Source of the DNA: Chinchilla lanigera
Taxonomy: Eukaryota > Chordata > Mammalia > Rodentia > Chinchillidae
Reading direction: 5' to 3'
DNA length: 64,000 nt
Assembly (NCBI RefSeq): GCF_000276665.1
Contig: NW_004955438.1
Location: forward strand, 8,028,683-8,092,682
In this document: piece by piece, positions 58,880 to 64,000 of the stretch
Numbering within the stretch: position 1 is the first letter of the stretch
How the letters are laid out: each line of letters begins with the position of its first letter
Notes under the pieces: generated by a model
Seen by the model: only the letters and a program-made list of their open reading frames with translations
Databases searched by the model: none
What the model was told of the DNA's origin: nothing
Program-made: the position numbers and the translations under genes

Positions 58880-59240
58880 TAATATTAGTTTCCCATATTC
58901 TGTAATCAATTATCACAAATTTAACAGCTTAAAACAATCCCCATCTATGGCTTCATATTTTCTTTAATTTAATAATCCACGTATGTGCTTGAGATCCTCT
59001 GTCAAACTCATATCATTTTTGCCAGAACTCCGTGCCTTTTACAGCAAGACTGAAGTCTCACTGTCTTAGCGGTTGTCATCAGAAGACCACCAGGGATTCC
59101 TAAAGGCAATTCATCCAAAAGTCCTCAAATAGAAGTTCTAATATGCCCTTTTCCACTCTAATATGCCCTTCCTCCCATAATATAGGCAGCATAGTTCTTC
59201 AGGCCAACAAAGAATCATTGAGATATTTCTCATCTCTTCT
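58880..59240 (-). mobile_element. Ancient MLT/MaLR-type LTR, minus strand
   Basis: 'attctgtaatcaattatcac' with 'aaatttaacagcttaaaaca' then 'gctt' and 'gagatcctctgtcaa', later 'gactgaagtctcactgtctt' with 'agcggttgtcatc', follows an antisense MLT-type LTR. Strongly diverged. Near the right end 'tctaatatgcccttttccac' is partly doubled ('ctctaatatgcccttcctcc'). Confidence 0.5.
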
Positions 59241-59799
59241 CAAGCAAGTCCTGGACCTTCTTTTATTTATTTTTAAAAATTTATTTAGTTTTTTACCTTC
59301 TTTTAAATAATTCACTTTGTTAGTGTAGGCCCTTTGAGCATGATCTCACTTTTATTGACTTGTTATCAAATAATTAGTGTCTTTAATTATACATGCAAGA
59401 CATGTTAACTATAGGGTGAATATAAATGGCTCAGGGAAGATGTAATCCAGCAAAAGCAGAAGTTACATGCATAATCAACAAGGAAAAAATATGCAAAGTG
59501 AAAACATCAGGGATGAGATGTTGGAAATCTTTTTAGGATTTAACAAACAAGTAGTGTATCAATAGAGCTTTGCCAGATTGGTTTTATTTGTTGTTGTTTT
59601 TTGCAGATTAGTTGGTAAATATTGCTTAAGGATCCCCTCTTGTTAGAACTGAATATTGACGTTCAACCACAGAGAATGGCAGTAGTAGCGTTCTGGGCTG
59701 GGCTTTGTGCTCTTTATGTATCTTCTTAAAATAGATACTCCTCTTACTGTTCTTAGCCTTTCTTTTTCCATTTTATCAAATTAAATTTGTAAATTTATC
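59241..59799. other. Unassigned DNA
   Basis: AT-rich. It may include the eroded 3' side of the neighbouring L1. No gene. Confidence 0.4.
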
Positions 59800-61480
59800 T
59801 CTAGGAACAGCATTGAATACCTTCCGTGTGATTTGATTCTATATTCTCATGTAGTTGCCAAATGTTTTCTAACTTCCACTGTGTGATTTCCTTGTTTATC
59901 TATTTATGACTTGGAAGCTTATCTCTTCATTTCCAAACACGCAAAGATTTTTCAACCATTTGTCTTTTACTTTATCTTAAAAACATAAAGGAATGTGATT
60001 TGTATAATTTAAATTGTGAAGTGTAGCCCAAACACTCCTCAGGTCCAACTGCATAGTAAAATTTTTAAATGTTCTATTTGCATTTGAAGAGAATGTGTAT
60101 TATGCTTTTCTGGTGGTCTGTGTATGTCAATTAGGTCAAATTTGTTAATTATAGCATTGAACTCACCTCTATCCTTAATGATTTTTTCCTGATTATCCTG
60201 TCAGTAACGGGAAGATTTTTCATAATGTTTGAATATTTGTCTTTGTTCTGTTATTTATCTTTTTGAGGCCTATCAATTTTTGCTTATGCATTTTGAGGCT
60301 GTTATTACAGCTATATAAATTTAAAATTCCTATGGGTTCTGGACTGATTAAAGTTTTCACTGTATGCTAAAAAATCTTTTCTCATTAGCTTTTGTTTTAA
60401 ATCTGTCAATTTTTGAAACAAGTAAATATAAATGACTCATGTATATTGCATTACATGCTTTCTATTGTTTGTATCTGTTCTGTTTGTCTTCTTTCTCTTG
60501 TTTTGAAATAATCATGTAGATAGCGATGATGATCATTTTTATGAAGAAAATGATTCCGTTCCCCACATATATTAATGTGGCTATTATATATTTCTATGCT
60601 ATTTCTTTAAGATAATAGCATGAATCTTCTTTCATCAAAAATATTTTTGTTTCTAAACAGTTAAAACATTCTAAAACTTTAAATTCCATCTCTTGCTTTG
60701 TTTTGTATTTTAATTCCTTACATTTTCTAAATTTAATAGGACATACTTATTGTCTTATATATGAAAATTTATGTAATTGAAAATGTTGAACTCTATCCTT
60801 TCTACTGCAATTCATTCTTTTTATCTCTGTCATTATATTTGTGATCTGATATATACTTCATAAAGAACTTTTTCTTTAGTGTGGGGCTACTGGTTTCTAA
60901 TACTCTTGGTTTTTTTTATTGTTCTAAGTGTTTTTATTTTAAATTTATTCCCAATTATCTCTATCATGGATATAGATTAGTAAATTGCTATTTCTTTTCA
61001 GCACTTTTAAGATACTCCATTCTGTTGTAGTTTGCAATAATTCTAACTTATTTCACCTCATGGTCTCTGTCTTTTAAGTACAAGTTTTTTCTCAGGATGT
61101 TGTTAATGTGTTTCTGTTTGGAGTTTAACAGTTTAACTTGATGTGAAAGTGTAGTTTTCTTTGTATTTACTTCACTAAGGATTCCTAGACTTTCTCGAAC
61201 CTGACAGTTAATCTTTCCTGGTTCTCAGTGATTATCGCTTCAAATACTGCTATGTTCTACTCTCTCTCCTGTTTAATTCTGGACATCTATTGTACATATA
61301 GTGAAACTTGTTATGTGTCCCTAATATTATTTACATTCTTGTACACAGCCTTTTCTTTAAAATTTCCATGATTCTTTCCACAATTTTTCCTATATTTGAT
61401 TTTCTCTTTACTTGTGTTAAAGCTGCTTTAAAAGTTGTCCTATTTTAAGGGTTCCAGAACTAGCATATAAAAATAGAGAA
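59800..61480 (-). mobile_element. Ancient L1 (L1M-type), minus strand
   Basis: The plus strand shows antisense ORF2 lines: 'tttgcatttgaagagaatgt' with 'gtattatgcttttctggtgg' and 'tatgtcaattaggtcaaat', then 'atcaatttttgcttatgcat'. Farther right comes 5'-side text: 'ttcagcacttttaagatact' with 'ccattctgttgtagtttgca' and 'acatctattgtacatatagt'. Order and orientation are consistent over about 1.7 kb. It is more diverged than the L1 copies at 45.3 and 62.6 kb, hence older. All frames are broken. Confidence 0.72.
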
Positions 61481-61587
61481 TTCTCAGTTAAGCTTAAATT
61501 TCGGGTAATGTGAATTTTTTATATATATCTCAAATATTACATGGAAGAATTTTTAGTACCTGAATGCCTCAAATAATACATGGATTA

Positions 61588-61671
61588 TGGGCTGGGGACT
61601 TAGCTCAGCGGCAAAGCGCCTGTCTGGCAAGCGCAAGGTCGTGAATTTGGTTCCCGGTACCGGAGAAAAAC

Positions 61672-61703
<32 letters not shown>
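61588..61703 (+). mobile_element. ID-type SINE, full length, young
   Basis: 'tgggctggggacttagctca' with 'gcggcaaagcgcctgtctgg', 'caagcgcaaggtcgtgaatt', 'ccggagaaaaacc' and an A-tail of about 33 residues. A perfect 13-bp duplication, AATACATGGATTA, flanks it at 61575-61587 and 61704-61716. The long pure tail makes it one of the youngest copies here. The 72-codon minus-strand ORF at 61553-61771 is its antisense. Confidence 0.95.
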
Positions 61704-61711
<8 letters not shown>

Positions 61712-61716
61712 GATTA

Positions 61717-62574
61717 ATGTAATATAACGTTTGTTTTTTATCTGAGAGTCAAATTTACCTGAATGCTGCAAATTTTGTCTATTAGCACTAGATTAAGATA
61801 GCCTTCCTTTTTGATCATTTTACTTTTTTCTTTTATTATTCAGTGCCATAATTTATAATTATTTCATTTTTATGGTCTTGAGTACCCAGCCAAATCTTTC
61901 ATTAAAAATTTATTACCTCAGTTATATTTCAGTTTTGCTATTGGAATTCCCTATGTGTCTATAGTTTGATCTTTTTTTGTTGTTTTTTATTGAAGTCAAT
62001 TCCTCTTGAATGTTTTGTTATTTTTTTCTTTCTACTTTAGTGTTTGATTGTATCTTAAATGAAAAAAGACATTAACATTCTGATTTTTTAATATATATCA
62101 CCTTTATTAATAAAAAGTAAAGTTTTTCTGAAAGAAATATGTTGAGATGTCTCTATAGCAATTAAAATTGAACCACTTAAGACCATACTCGTTTCCAAAA
62201 AGTTAAAGTGAAAATAGCAACAATTACATGCAAACCAATCATCTCATTTATGAAATGAAGTAAAATAATTACTGATTTTACTGAAGGTCTTTTGTGAACT
62301 TCCCTGGTTGTGTATCCCTTCTTTACACTCTACAGACACTTGCTTACCTCTGATTTTGCTAATTATGTTTTTTTTTTTAACTTGTGTAACCTCGTCTTCA
62401 CAATACTCTATAAATGAGTGATACCACATGGTCTTCAGAGTAATTTCTTCTCAGTCTTAGAAGGAATTCATCCATATCAGTGGTTATTACTGCCATTCTT
62501 ATATCTGAAAGAGGACAGAGTGAAATGCAAAACAAGTAGCCAGTGCAAAGTTTTGATACCTCTAAATCTGTTAT
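61717..62574. other. AT-rich unassigned DNA
   Basis: No gene or confident repeat. A 61-codon minus-strand ORF without a domain. Confidence 0.45.
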
Positions 62575-64000
62575 AGAGATTTACTGCAATACTGATCAAA
62601 ATAATTGCTTACCTCAGAGAACTAGAGAAAAAAATTCCAACTTTGATATGGAGCCAGAAGAGAACTCGAATAGAAAAAGCAATTCTGGACAACGAAGGTA
62701 AGGCAGTGTAATCAAATCCTGACATACACTACAAAACTACCATGATAAAAACAGACGGCACTGGCAAAAGAAAGACCTAAGAATCAATGTATCTGAAGAG
62801 AAGATACGGAAGCAACCCCAAGCACACTCAGCTACCTTATCTTTAACAAAGAGCCCAAACATGTTCAATGGCACGAAGATAGTCTCTTTAATAAATGGTG
62901 CTGGGAAAAATGGCTTTACATATGCCAAAGCTTAAACCTAGATACATTTTTCACCATGTACTCAACTAAACTCAAATGAATCAAAGATCTAAATATTAAA
63001 AGAAAAACACTTAATCTACTGGAAGACAGAAAATGTAAAACACTTGAAGACAGGTGTAGGCAAAGACGCTATCAATAAAACCATGATCATACAGGAAATA
63101 TTATAAAGAATCAACAACTGGGATCACATCATATTAAAAAGCTTTTGCACAGCAAAAGAAACTGCCAACAGAGTGAAGAGACAACACACACAGTGGGAGA
63201 ATTTTTTACAAGCCATTCCTCAGATGAAGGACTAATATCTAGACTACATAAAGAACAACAAAAATCAGGCTCCCAAATTTAAAGACCTAACCCTAAAATT
63301 GGAATTTGAAATGAATAGATACTTCTCAGATGAAGAAGCAAAACACCAAATTAATATCTGAAAAAATATTCAGTATCACTATTCATTTAAGAAATACAAA
63401 TTTAAACAACAGTGAGATTCTATCTCATTTCTGAATGAATACCTATCATTAAGAATTCAACTAATAACAAATTGTGGGGAAAAAGAAACCCTTCTCTACC
63501 GTAGATGAGGGTGCACATTGGTACCACCAGTATGGAAATCAGTTTGGAGATTCCTCGAAAGACTAAAAGTAGTGATTCCATTTGACCCAGGTTTTCCCCT
63601 TATAGGGATCTTCCTGAAAGAGTTAAAGGCATCATACCACAAAGATGTATGTGCACTCATATTTAAAGCAGCAAAGTTTATAATAATGAAATCTTAGAAA
63701 TAGCCCGTGTACCCACCAACAGATTGATAGATAAAGAAAATGTGGTTTTATATACAATAGATTACTACACTACCATAGAGAAGGGCAAATGAGACATTTT
63801 TAAGTAAATGGATGCAGCTTGAGAGCGGAATTTTAAGTGAAATAAATCAGACACACATGTTTAAATATTGCATTGCTTCTCTTGCATGAGAAACCCAAAG
63901 GCTAAAAAGGAACAAAATGGAGGACAAATCTGAGAAAGTAGGAAGAATATTTTCAAATGGAAAGGGGAACAATGGAGGAGGAAGAGGGAAGGGATGGAAG
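62575..64000 (+). mobile_element. L1 LINE 3' part, plus strand, cut by the window end
   Basis: Sense L1 from late ORF2 into the 3' untranslated region: 'acctcagagaactagagaaa' and 'actacaaaactaccatgata'; then 'taataaatggtgctgggaaa'; 'gggatcacatcatattaaaa' with 'agcttttgcacagcaaaag'; 'tttggagattcctcgaaaga'; 'gataaagaaaatgtggtttt'; 'aagtgaaataaatcagacac'; and finally the polypurine tract 'ggaggaggaagagggaaggg'. Frames are interrupted, so it is dead. The left end is a 5' truncation and the right end lies outside the window. It shares 'gagaaacccaaag' at 63888-63900 with the reverse complement of the L1 at 45476-45488, showing the same family. Confidence 0.88.

Noticed and set aside
1..64000. A bacterial or viral gene system, operon or toxin module
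   Set aside because: The SINE, LINE and LTR content, CpG depletion and absence of long ORFs place the whole window in a mammalian genome. No such system is visible.

Overview
This is about 64 kb of non-coding nuclear DNA from a mammal, and it reads as a rodent. I find no protein-coding gene, exon chain, tRNA or rRNA gene, CRISPR array or bacterial-type feature. The DNA is AT-rich and CpG-poor. Every open reading frame is short (129 codons at most), and the longest ones fall inside transposon copies, often antisense to them. The window is best read as an intergenic region or part of a very large intron.

The rodent call rests on the SINEs. There are ten copies of one tRNA(Ala)-derived ID-type family, most with intact target-site duplications (TSDs) and A-tails, one more young copy that is 5'-truncated, and two older, more diverged ID-like copies. 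There are also B1 (7SL-derived) copies, and no B2/B4 elements that I could recognise. The ID sequence differs from the ID/BC1 type I know from muroids and from squirrel ID. A beaver-like (castorimorph) or other non-muroid rodent is my best guess, from memory of SINE types only.

Layout: 0-10 kb holds unique DNA, two ID copies, an MLT-type LTR, L2 and MIR remnants and an antisense L1 3' end. 10-24 kb holds a MER5A DNA transposon, a series of MaLR-type LTRs (one split by a younger solo LTR), antisense 5'-truncated L1 3' ends, and an ID copy abutting a B1. 24-45 kb is mostly unique DNA with scattered ID, B1, MIR and LTR copies and several microsatellites. 45.3-48.3 kb is a long decayed antisense L1 carrying two nested ID insertions, one with a duplicated 5' end. 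48-59 kb has LTR, MIR and AT-rich low-complexity DNA plus a candidate conserved element near 58.3 kb. 59.8-61.5 kb is an older antisense L1. 62.6-64 kb is a sense-strand L1 3' end that runs off the window.

No genes act together here. What interacts is the transposon history: insertions nested in older insertions, a same-family inverted L1 pair about 18 kb apart, and young ID copies likely to differ between individuals or related species. Small CpG-retaining patches in unique DNA (32.9, 35.6 and 39.3 kb) and the 58.3 kb segment are the best candidates for regulatory sequence, but only comparative alignment can test that. Family names for old repeats are from memory of consensus sequences, with approximate boundaries.
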